Shown one piece after another: positions 1 to 5,782 of a DNA stretch of 5,782 bases (its first letter is position 1; each line of letters starts with the position of its first letter). The stretch comes from Chitinophaga pinensis (lineage in GTDB: Bacteria > Bacteroidota > Bacteroidia > M30B66): assembly GCA_943330985.1 (NCBI GenBank), contig CALQJV010000093.1, positions 1-5,782 on the forward strand. The letters run 5' to 3'. The position numbers and the translations under genes were made by a program. The notes below the pieces were generated by a model that had not been told where the DNA came from, did no database searches, and saw only the letters and a program-made list of their open reading frames with translations.

Positions 1-980
1 CCCCATTCTTCGCCAACAGTACAGAAAATGAAATCGGTACTTTGCTCAGGAACGTAGTTGTATTTGGTTTGCGTTCCGTTTAAGTATCCTTTCCCTAGAA
101 TTCCACCTGAGCCTATGGCAATCATCGATTGATTCACGTTATACCCTGCACCTTTGGGATCTACTTCTTTGCCAAGCAATACATTAATACGTTTTTTTTG
201 ATGGGGCTCAAGAATATTGGTGAATGTGTAATCGACCGAATGGACAAATGCAACTGAAGCCAACAGAATGCCTGATACAATTAGGATATTCCGCATTTTT
301 AATCGTACAAACAAGAAAGTCCCTGCAGCGATTATACCCAACAAGGTGATTAAAACCATTTCATCCATGAGTAATGCAGCAATAAACAAGATAACCATCG
401 CAACACCCATAATTAAAATATTGCCACTTAATCCTTCTCGGTAAAGAACCAAAATAAACGAGCCATAAACGAGTGCAGAGCCTGTTTCGTTTTGAGCAAT
501 GATGATTAAAGCGGGAACAGCAAAAATGGCTGCAGCAATTAATTTGGTGTTTAGTTTTTCAAACTTGATGTTGATGTTACTCAGGTATTTGGCCAATGCC
601 AAATTGGTGGCAAACTTCGCAAATTCGGCAGGTTGAATTCGAAACGATCCAAGCTCAATCCAAGATTTAGAACCTTTTACTTCCTTCCCCGCAAAAATCA
701 CAACGATTAGTAGTAATATAAAAGCGGCATAAAGAACCCATGCAAACTTTGGGAAGAACTCTCCATCGATTACTAAAATGATAAATGCAATCATTAGCGA
801 AGAACCAATCCATACGAGCTGCATTCCATAACTTTGTGATGTATCAAAAATACTCTTGTATTCTTCGTTATAAACAGCTGCATAAATATTAAACCAGCCC
901 ATGATTACCAATATCAGATATAATGATACCAATATCCAATCGATGTTCTGCAATACTGCGTCTTTGTTTCTGTTGGCCAT
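1..980 (-). CDS. rodA: RodA, SEDS-family peptidoglycan glycosyltransferase (3' end cut by window edge)
   Basis: Multi-pass inner-membrane protein that polymerises glycan strands from lipid II as partner of PBP2 in the elongasome. My translation gives 326 codons from the ATG at 980, open to the left edge. Hydrophobic segments appear at about residues 15-36, 54-71 and 80-97, with more further on. Family motifs are W107-I-E-L-G followed by QPAEFAK (116-122), QNETGSA near 163-169, LEPHQ with RINVLLG (about 257-270), GAGYNVNQS, and [22 protein letters not shown] matches the E. coli ERHTDFIF region, which places the catalytic Asp at residue 316. The protein resembles E. coli RodA throughout, but the Asp lies about 54 residues later because of longer loops. 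The start is supported by its position 2 bases after the mrdA stop and by the usual cytoplasmic N-terminus before the first membrane segment. Roughly the last 90-100 residues are missing (estimate from family length). FtsW is the paralogue to exclude; the PBP2/mre context favours RodA. Confidence 0.96.
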   Translation of the reverse strand, partial: MANRNKDAVLQNIDWILVSLYLILVIMGWFNIYAAVYNEEYKSIFDTSQSYGMQLVWIGSSLMIAFIILVIDGEFFPKFAWVLYAAFILLLIVVIFAGKEVKGSKSWIELGSFRIQPAEFAKFATNLALAKYLSNINIKFEKLNTKLIAAAIFAVPALIIIAQNETGSALVYGSFILVLYREGLSGNILIMGVAMVILFIAALLMDEMVLITLLGIIAAGTFLFVRLKMRNILIVSGILLASVAFVHSVDYTFTNILEPHQKKRINVLLGKEVDPKGAGYNVNQSMIAIGSGGILGKGYLNGTQTKYNYVPEQSTDFIFCTVGEEW

Positions 981-982
981 GT

Positions 983-2815
983 TTATTTTTTGGGAATCCA
1001 ATCCGATTTTTTAGGAAGCAGATTCGCATCTAAAATGCGTTTTTCCATTTCTGGGCGTTTAACTTCCCTACGTAAATACTTTTCCAACATTAAACTTGCT
1101 ATAGGAGCCGCCCAAGCCGCACCAAATCCCGCATTTTCTACATATACTGCTATGGCAATTTTGGGATTGTTCATGGGTGCAAAACAAATAAAAATTGAAT
1201 GGTCTTTTCCATGAGGATTTTGTGCAGTACCAGTCTTCCCACAAATTGTAAGTGAATCGAGTTGGGCAATTCTTCCTGTTCCATTTAAAATTACATTGCG
1301 CATTCCTTCAACCACCGGATCAAAGTAGCGCCTGTTAACCGTTGTATAATGTTTTCGTTTGTATAATGTGTCAATGGCTCCACCTTCCACTTTTTTAATA
1401 ACATGTGGAGGATAAAACCATCCGCGATTTGCAATGGTTGCACAATAATTAGCCATTTGCAAGGGTGTTACACCCATCTCTCCTTGTCCAATTGCTAGGG
1501 AAATTACGGTTATCGCATTCCATCTTCCAGCACCATGATATTTATCGTAATATTTTACTGTAGGAACATTTCCTTTCGATTCTTGGGGAAGGTCAACCGG
1601 AAATTTTTTCCCAATCCCAAAGCTCAATACATGATTACGCCAAACAGTAAATCCGATTTGGGTTTTGGGGTATTTCTGAAGGATATTTTTAAATGTATTG
1701 CAGTAATAGGAATTGCAAGATGTAGTTATCGAAAAAAGAAGATTCACAGGTGAGGCATGTGGATGGCATCCAACTGTTAAGCCTCCAAAGTGAAAGCCTC
1801 TACTGCAACTAAAAAGCGTAGAGCCGTTTATAACTCCTTCTTGCTGCCCTATTAAAGCATTAACCAGTTTGAATGTTGAGCCAGGCGGGTATTTTGCCAT
1901 AGTAGCACGGTTATACAATGGTTTTAAAGTATCGAGCAACATGCGTCGGTAATTCTTGCTTTTTACGCGTCCAACGAGCAAGTTAGGGTCGTAGGTAGGA
2001 CTTGAAACAATACTCAAAACCTCACCCGTTTGTGGTTCGATAGCTACAATTGCCCCAATTTTATTTAGCATTAATTGTTCACCATATTGTTGCAATTCGG
2101 CATCAATAGAAGACGTTAAACTTCGGCCTAAAACAGAAGCGGTATCGTATCTACCGTCCTCAAAACTACCTTTTTCACGGTTGTATACATCCACCATCAC
2201 AATCTTCACTCCGCGTTGCCCTCGCAATGGCACTTCATAGCTTTTCTCAACACCACTCAATCCCATGTTATCGCCCATGCGGTAATAGGGATTGTCCTTG
2301 ATTAAATTTTCATCCACCTCTCCCACATATCCTAAAGCGTGAGAGGCAATTTTCAATGGATATTTCCGCAATGTTCGGGCTTGAACAAAGAATCCAGGAA
2401 ACTTGTAAAGTTTTTCCTGAAGTGTAGCATAGGTTTCGAGAGAAAGTTCGTTTTCGAAAATTTCAGGTCTAAACGAACTGAATTTCTTTCCTTTCAACTC
2501 CTTTAGTTTTTTGATGAAATCCTCTTTGGTTATGTCTAACAACTTGCATAAATCAAGCGTATCTATTTTTTTAACGCGCTTGGGAATAACCATCAAGTCA
2601 TAAGCGGCTTCGTTGTAGACTAAAATTTTCCCATTTCTATCATAAATAACGCCTCGCTCGGGGTATTCAATTTTGTGTCGAAGTGCATTATCGTTCGCAG
2701 CTAACTTGTAACGATCTTCAATAACCTGTATGTAAAACAGTCGAATCAAAAAGATCGATATCAGGGTTATGAAAATTGCACTGATTACATATTTGCGATC
2801 CGAAAACAGATTCAT
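983..2815 (-). CDS. mrdA: Penicillin-binding protein 2 (elongasome D,D-transpeptidase)
   Basis: Class B penicillin-binding protein of 610 residues, a normal length for Bacteroidota PBP2. It cross-links peptidoglycan stem peptides in the periplasm during elongation, working with RodA. A short cytoplasmic N-terminus is followed by one membrane anchor at about residues 9-30. The PBP-dimer or pedestal domain includes the [11 protein letters not shown] motif (53-63) and [10 protein letters not shown] (185-194). The transpeptidase domain has the three active-site motifs: STFK at 313-316 (nucleophile Ser313), SCN at 366-368 and KTGT at 527-530. The conserved [14 protein letters not shown] segment lies at 443-456. 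A Cys/His-rich stretch (C337, H342, C350, H351, H353) sits between SxxK and SxN. The start overlaps the mreD stop in ATGA, and the stop is 2 bases before rodA, so it is probably translationally coupled to both. It could be mistaken for the divisome PBP3/FtsI, but the neighbours and N-terminal motifs point to PBP2. Confidence 0.97.
   Translation of the reverse strand: MNLFSDRKYVISAIFITLISIFLIRLFYIQVIEDRYKLAANDNALRHKIEYPERGVIYDRNGKILVYNEAAYDLMVIPKRVKKIDTLDLCKLLDITKEDFIKKLKELKGKKFSSFRPEIFENELSLETYATLQEKLYKFPGFFVQARTLRKYPLKIASHALGYVGEVDENLIKDNPYYRMGDNMGLSGVEKSYEVPLRGQRGVKIVMVDVYNREKGSFEDGRYDTASVLGRSLTSSIDAELQQYGEQLMLNKIGAIVAIEPQTGEVLSIVSSPTYDPNLLVGRVKSKNYRRMLLDTLKPLYNRATMAKYPPGSTFKLVNALIGQQEGVINGSTLFSCSRGFHFGGLTVGCHPHASPVNLLFSITTSCNSYYCNTFKNILQKYPKTQIGFTVWRNHVLSFGIGKKFPVDLPQESKGNVPTVKYYDKYHGAGRWNAITVISLAIGQGEMGVTPLQMANYCATIANRGWFYPPHVIKKVEGGAIDTLYKRKHYTTVNRRYFDPVVEGMRNVILNGTGRIAQLDSLTICGKTGTAQNPHGKDHSIFICFAPMNNPKIAIAVYVENAGFGAAWAAPIASLMLEKYLRREVKRPEMEKRILDANLLPKKSDWIPKK
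2812..2815 (-). promoter_or_regulatory. ATGA stop/start overlap, mreD to mrdA
   Basis: The mreD TGA and the mrdA ATG share bases in ATGA, the same arrangement as at the mreC-mreD junction. It probably couples PBP2 synthesis to translation of the membrane protein MreD. The overlap is read directly; coupling is inferred. Confidence 0.7.
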
Positions 2816-3345
2816 TTGGAAACTTCGCGATTACCCTGAGTGAGAAATTGACTGAGAATTACAAGGAAAAGTGTACTTAAGCTACATGTTATTACACGCA
2901 ACAACAACTCGAAAAAATTCAAGAAGTTGAAAGATTCAATGAGGAAAAGTGTAAAATGGTGGACAAATATAAGGGATGAAGCATAAATCAAAAACGTGCT
3001 GCTTCCCATTCCACTCATTGTGAGTTTTAAGGTTGTTTCGTATCCCTCGCGCGGAGCAATAATATGTAAAAAACCAGGACGAAGAAAACCAATAATCAAG
3101 CAGGCCGAAGCATGCATTCCTGCGGTTCCACTAAAAAGATCAATCGATAATCCCGTTATAAAACAGATAAATAATAGAAGGATTTTATTGATGTTGACGG
3201 GGAGCATAAGTATAAATAACACATATAAATATGGGTTAAGAAAGCCATTCAAAACACCACCAATTTCAATCTGATTCAGAACCAAAACCTGAATAAAGAC
3301 CAATAATATAAAACGTACTATCTGAACTAGAATTTCGCCTATCAT
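2812..3345 (-). CDS. mreD: Rod shape-determining protein MreD
   Basis: Small, very hydrophobic protein of 177 residues (usual family length about 160-180). It has five to six predicted membrane segments, at roughly residues 5-23, 38-50, 54-70, 78-97, 113-133 and 146-168. The most recognisable stretch is GLSIDLFSGTAGMHA (65-79), followed by FLRP (87-90). It carries the G-x-x-x-D and Gly-rich signature seen in MreD proteins, and the SGTAGMHA form is typical of Bacteroidota. MreD is an integral membrane part of the elongasome that works with MreC and modulates activation of PBP2/RodA. Its exact biochemical role is not fully settled. The ATG overlaps the mreC stop by four bases and the stop overlaps the mrdA start by four bases, which supports both ends. 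MreD diverges strongly between phyla, so the call rests on position, topology and this motif together. Confidence 0.93.
   Translation of the reverse strand: MIGEILVQIVRFILLVFIQVLVLNQIEIGGVLNGFLNPYLYVLFILMLPVNINKILLLFICFITGLSIDLFSGTAGMHASACLIIGFLRPGFLHIIAPREGYETTLKLTMSGMGSSTFLIYASSLIFVHHFTLFLIESFNFLNFFELLLRVITCSLSTLFLVILSQFLTQGNREVSK
3342..3345 (-). promoter_or_regulatory. ATGA stop/start overlap, mreC to mreD
   Basis: The mreC TGA and the mreD ATG share bases in the tetranucleotide ATGA. No Shine-Dalgarno sequence precedes it, so mreD translation probably depends on ribosomes terminating on mreC. The overlap is read directly; coupling is inferred. Confidence 0.7.
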
Positions 3346-4172
3346 TGAATAACAAGGTTTTTAGCTTCGAGTGTATCGCGTTCCGATTTTAATAGATTGC
3401 GAACAACATAAACATAAGATAACTTTTGGAAATCTGTGGCTAACTTTAGCTTGATTTCTTTGAAACTTTCTCCGCTTGTACCAATTTCGGATACAACTCC
3501 TACAAGTATGTCGCGCGGAAAAATGCCCGAATATGAACTTGTAACAATGGTATCTCCTACTTTCACTTGAGCGTGACTTGGAATATCTAATAATTTGGCA
3601 ATTTGCGGATTTTCACCATCCCAAACCGAAGAGCCAAAGTAATCGTTCTTCTTTATTTTGGATGATATTTTTGTGCTGCTGTGAAGCAAGGAAATAACCG
3701 TGCTAAAATGTTCGGATACATCTTTCACAATTCCAACAACGCCATTACTGCCCATTACTGCCATTTCAGGTTGAATACCTTGGAGACTTCCTTTGTCGAG
3801 GGTGATGTAATTGTTTACTCGTGAGACACTATTGTTTACTACACGTGCACTGATGTATTCGTATTGTTGTAATCCGATGGTGTCGTTTACACGGAGTACG
3901 CGAAAACTTGGATCATAGAATGATACCGAATCGGCACGGCGAAGTCTTGCATTTTCTGCAGAAAGTATGCGATTCGTCTCTCCTAACACTAAGTAATCAG
4001 TTACGTTACTATATGCGGTGTATATTTTTCCAACTAACTCATTGGATGTACTGATTACTGCCGCACGTTGATACGTGGAGTTGCGAACAAGCAAAATACC
4101 TGAAACGACCTCCAGCAAGAGAAAGACAATAAAGAAATTGTATTTTCTAATGAGGAGGAAAAAATTCCGCAT
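3342..4172 (-). CDS. mreC: Rod shape-determining protein MreC
   Basis: Bitopic inner-membrane protein of 276 residues, a normal length. It forms periplasmic assemblies, binds PBP2 and switches it to an active conformation. A short cytoplasmic N-terminus with basic residues (R2, R9, K10) precedes a single membrane helix at about residues 12-30. A stretch with helix-forming, coiled-coil character follows at about 43-80, as expected for dimerising MreC. The two-barrel periplasmic core runs from about 106 to 257. It contains the family motifs ARVVNNS..R.NNYITLDKGS (109-129), GVVGIVKDVS (144-153), and VKVGDTIVTSSYSGIFPRDI (203-222) followed by VGVV. The C-terminal tail of about 18 residues is charged and not conserved. 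The upstream gap to mreB is 31 A+T-rich bases without a Shine-Dalgarno sequence. The MRNFF start just before the membrane helix is the natural one. A 10-base tandem repeat lies in the codons around residues 137-144. Confidence 0.97.
   Translation of the reverse strand: MRNFFLLIRKYNFFIVFLLLEVVSGILLVRNSTYQRAAVISTSNELVGKIYTAYSNVTDYLVLGETNRILSAENARLRRADSVSFYDPSFRVLRVNDTIGLQQYEYISARVVNNSVSRVNNYITLDKGSLQGIQPEMAVMGSNGVVGIVKDVSEHFSTVISLLHSSTKISSKIKKNDYFGSSVWDGENPQIAKLLDIPSHAQVKVGDTIVTSSYSGIFPRDILVGVVSEIGTSGESFKEIKLKLATDFQKLSYVYVVRNLLKSERDTLEAKNLVIQ
3742..3762 (-). repeat. 10-base perfect tandem repeat inside mreC
   Basis: The plus-strand unit CCATTACTGC occurs twice in a row (3742-3751 and 3752-3761), with one further matching base. 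The unit is not a multiple of three, so the two copies are read in different frames, giving Ala-Val-Met and then Gly-Ser-Asn-Gly, at about residues 138-144. The surrounding MreC motif has normal length, so this is not a recent frame-breaking insertion. Confidence 0.85.
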
Positions 4173-4203
4173 AGTTTATTAATATCAAAAAAGAAAAATC
4201 CAA
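4173..4203 (-). other. mreB-mreC intergenic gap, A+T-rich translation-initiation region
   Basis: This 31-base gap is almost entirely A and T. On the coding strand it has a pyrimidine run followed by ATATTAATAAACT directly before the mreC ATG. There is no Shine-Dalgarno sequence. Weakly structured, A-rich leaders are the usual initiation signal in Bacteroidota, so I read it as the mreC initiation region. It is the longest gap in the window and the only place where a post-transcriptional break between mreB and mreC could sit. No hairpin is visible. Confidence 0.5.
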
Positions 4204-5226
4204 TTATCGGATAAGGAACTTGAATTTATCACGATTTTTCAACGCGATTCCTGTTCCACGAGCTACTGCACGAAGTGGATCTTCAGCAATGTAAACAGGG
4301 AGTTTGGTTCTTGCCGAAATACGTTTGTCTAATCCGCGTAACATAGAACCTCCACCCGCAAGATAAATTCCTGTACGGTAAATATCTGCAGAAAGCTCAG
4401 GAGGTGTCATCTCCAAGGCATTCAAAATAGCCGTTTCAATTTTCGCAATTGATTTATCTAAACAATGTGCAATTTCTTGATACGAAACCATGATTTCTTT
4501 TGGAATTCCAGTCATCATATCTCTCCCGTGAACAGCATAATCAGCAGGAGGATTGTCGATTTCTGTTAGTGCAGCACCAACTTCAATCTTAATACGTTCT
4601 GCAGTTCGTTCTCCAATGTGGATATTGTGTTGACGGCGCATGTAATCTTCAATATCAGATGTGAAATCATCACCAGCAACACGAATACTCTTATCACAAA
4701 CAATTCCACCCAAAGCAATAACAGCAATTTCGGATGTACCTCCTCCAATGTCAATAATCATATTCCCCATCGGCTCTTCCACGTCGATACCAATACCGAT
4801 AGCCGCTGCCATCGGTTCGTGAATAAGGTACACTTCTTTTGCGCCAGCATGTTCGGCTGAATCGCGAACGGCACGCTTCTCCACTTCAGTAATCCCGGAT
4901 GGAATACAAATTACCATGACCAAGGAAGGTGAAAATATTTTACGACCAGGATTAATCATTTTAATCATCCCGCGAATCATATGCTCCGCTGCGTTGAAAT
5001 CGGCAATTACACCATCTTTTAAGGGTCGAATGGTTTTGATATTTTCATGGGTTTTTCCATGCATCTGTTGGGCCTGCTTTCCAACGGCAATCACTTTGCC
5101 TGTCGAGCGCTCAATAGCGACAATAGATGGTTCGTCAACCACAACTTTATCGTTGTGAATGATGATCGTATTGGCTGTTCCAAGATCGATCGCAATTTCC
5201 TGAGAGAAAAAATTAAATAAACCCAT
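4204..5226 (-). CDS. mreB: Rod shape-determining protein MreB (bacterial actin)
   Basis: Actin-fold ATPase of 340 residues, typical for the family. It forms short membrane-bound antiparallel filaments on the cytoplasmic face and directs the RodA-PBP2 synthase. The N-terminus MGLFNFFSQE is amphipathic and fits the membrane-binding segment seen in other MreBs. Nucleotide-site motifs are IAIDLGTANT (11-20, phosphate 1), E138 within LIHEPMAAA (134-142, the expected catalytic Glu), DIGGGTSEIAV (159-169, phosphate 2) and YLAGGGSMLRGLD (288-300, adenosine motif). The block KTHENIKTIRPLKDGVIADF (58-77) is highly conserved in MreB. The C-terminus FKFLIR is of the Bacteroidota type. The start is fixed by this N-terminus and lies 18 bases after the purH stop. 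No Shine-Dalgarno sequence is visible. Shorter ORFs in other frames across this gene are shadows. FtsA and DnaK share the fold but not these motifs. Confidence 0.98.
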   Translation of the reverse strand: MGLFNFFSQEIAIDLGTANTIIIHNDKVVVDEPSIVAIERSTGKVIAVGKQAQQMHGKTHENIKTIRPLKDGVIADFNAAEHMIRGMIKMINPGRKIFSPSLVMVICIPSGITEVEKRAVRDSAEHAGAKEVYLIHEPMAAAIGIGIDVEEPMGNMIIDIGGGTSEIAVIALGGIVCDKSIRVAGDDFTSDIEDYMRRQHNIHIGERTAERIKIEVGAALTEIDNPPADYAVHGRDMMTGIPKEIMVSYQEIAHCLDKSIAKIETAILNALEMTPPELSADIYRTGIYLAGGGSMLRGLDKRISARTKLPVYIAEDPLRAVARGTGIALKNRDKFKFLIR

Positions 5227-5244
5227 GCTATTTCTGAGTTGGTA
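5227..5244 (-). other. purH-mreB intergenic gap, no terminator
   Basis: These 18 bases separate the purH stop from the mreB start. They hold no inverted repeat with a U-tract and no purine-rich Shine-Dalgarno sequence. I also saw no Bacteroidota-type promoter (TTTG and TAnnTTTG spaced about 20 bases) in roughly the last 55 bases of purH. The gap therefore supports read-through from purH into mreB. A promoter deeper inside purH cannot be excluded by eye. Confidence 0.6.
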
Positions 5245-5782
5245 TTAATGTTTAAAATGTCTTATTCCTGTAATAACCATCGCAATTCCCAGGCGATTGG
5301 CTGTGTCAATGCATTCTTGATCTCGAACTGAACCCCCGGGTTGAACAATGGCAGAAATACCTGCTTCTGCGGCAAGTTCAATATTATCCTGGAATGGGAA
5401 AAAAGCGTCGGAAGCTAAAACAGCTCCTGTTGTCTCAAATCCCATGCGTCGGCATTTTTCAATCGACTGCTTAACTGCATCTACGCGAGATGTTTGACCC
5501 GTTCCGCTTGCTAGTAATTGTAAATTTTTAACAAGAACAATGGCATTCGATTTTGTGTGTTTCGCTAAAATACCTGCAAATTGGAGGTCGGAAACATCTG
5601 AAGTATTTGGTTGTTGTTCAGTGACCGTTTTGAAGTCGAAAGCACTCTCAATACGGGTGTCTCGATCTTGACTTAATGTTCCGTTGAGCGAAGAACGTAA
5701 TTGGGTTTGAGGCCAATCGAATTTTTTTGTCTGAAGAATTATTCTGTTTTTCTTGCTTTTTAGAATTTCTAACGCTTCTGAA
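5245..5782 (-). CDS. purH: PurH, bifunctional AICAR formyltransferase/IMP cyclohydrolase (5' part cut by window edge)
   Basis: Cytoplasmic enzyme for the last two steps of de novo IMP synthesis: formylation of AICAR with 10-formyltetrahydrofolate, then ring closure of FAICAR. The frame is open to the right edge and gives 178 C-terminal residues, about one third of the usual 500-530. Everything visible belongs to the AICAR transformylase domain. Recognisable motifs, from N to C, are LAKHTKSNAIVLVKN, SGTGQTSRVDAV, GAVLASDAFFPFQDN, AIVQPGGSVRDQECID and the terminal MVITGIRHFKH. The catalytic Lys-His pair known from this family and the whole IMP cyclohydrolase domain lie outside the window. Taking the internal Met at 5445 as a start would give a false 66-residue gene, since the conserved frame continues through it. 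The sequence of this end is of the Bacteroidota type. It is the first visible gene of the run and is likely co-transcribed with mreB. Confidence 0.97.
   Translation of the reverse strand, partial: SEALEILKSKKNRIILQTKKFDWPQTQLRSSLNGTLSQDRDTRIESAFDFKTVTEQQPNTSDVSDLQFAGILAKHTKSNAIVLVKNLQLLASGTGQTSRVDAVKQSIEKCRRMGFETTGAVLASDAFFPFQDNIELAAEAGISAIVQPGGSVRDQECIDTANRLGIAMVITGIRHFKH

Noticed and set aside
990..1753. Two plus-strand open frames (about 990-1214 and 1535-1753) opposite mrdA
   Set aside because: Both lie fully antisense to a clearly conserved PBP2 coding region, and their translations show no recognisable domain. They are shadow frames.
2996..3274. Plus-strand open frame of 92 codons opposite mreD
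   Set aside because: It is antisense to the conserved MreD frame, with a composition explained by the complement of hydrophobic codons. No initiation signal or neighbour supports it.
4173..4203. A promoter or terminator between mreB and mreC
   Set aside because: The gap is A+T-rich, but I see no paired TTTG and TAnnTTTG elements at suitable spacing before mreC, and no hairpin with a U-tract.
4566..5158. Three short open frames inside mreB (4566-4754 minus; 4618-4860 and 4916-5158 plus)
   Set aside because: MreB is intact and highly conserved through all of them. The alternative frames give low-complexity or unrelated peptides.
5245..5445. A separate small gene starting at the Met at 5445
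   Set aside because: The same frame continues upstream without a stop to the window edge and encodes conserved PurH motifs. The Met is internal.
1..5782. A mobile element, CRISPR array, tRNA or rRNA gene, toxin-antitoxin pair or novel system
   Set aside because: The window is over 99 percent coding for six co-directional, well-known housekeeping genes. There are no spaced repeats, inverted terminal repeats, integrase-like genes or RNA-like segments, and no space to hold an extra system.

Overview
The window is a stretch of core chromosome from a bacterium that is almost certainly a member of the Bacteroidota. I cannot fix the genus; the PBP2, MreB and RodA sequences look Flavobacteriales-like, but that is an impression from memory. 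Four points support the phylum: the gene order purH-mreB-mreC-mreD-mrdA-rodA, the sequence types of MreB and PurH, the A+T-rich composition, and the absence of clear Shine-Dalgarno sequences before any start codon.

Every gene lies on the minus strand and reads from high to low coordinates. At the right edge is the C-terminal part of purH (purine synthesis), cut by the window end. After an 18-base gap comes mreB, then a 31-base gap, then mreC. mreC overlaps mreD and mreD overlaps mrdA (PBP2), each by a 4-base ATGA junction. rodA starts 2 bases after the mrdA stop and runs off the left edge, with its reading frame open. Only about 50 bases of the window are non-coding, and no terminator or recognisable promoter lies between the genes, so the whole window reads like one operon.

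The five cell-shape genes encode the core of the elongasome (Rod complex). MreB is the actin-like cytoplasmic filament. MreC is the periplasmic scaffold that activates PBP2. MreD is the polytopic membrane partner. RodA polymerises glycan strands from lipid II, and PBP2 cross-links them. All the catalytic motifs that fall inside the window are present: SxxK, SxN and KTG in PBP2, the phosphate and adenosine motifs in MreB, and the catalytic Asp region of RodA. None of the genes shows a frameshift or a truncation other than by the window edges.

I found no mobile element, CRISPR array, RNA gene or unknown system. The items worth a second look are modest: a Cys/His-rich insert in PBP2 that may bind metal, tight translational coupling from mreC to rodA, the purine-gene/cell-wall linkage, and two small slippage-prone repeats.
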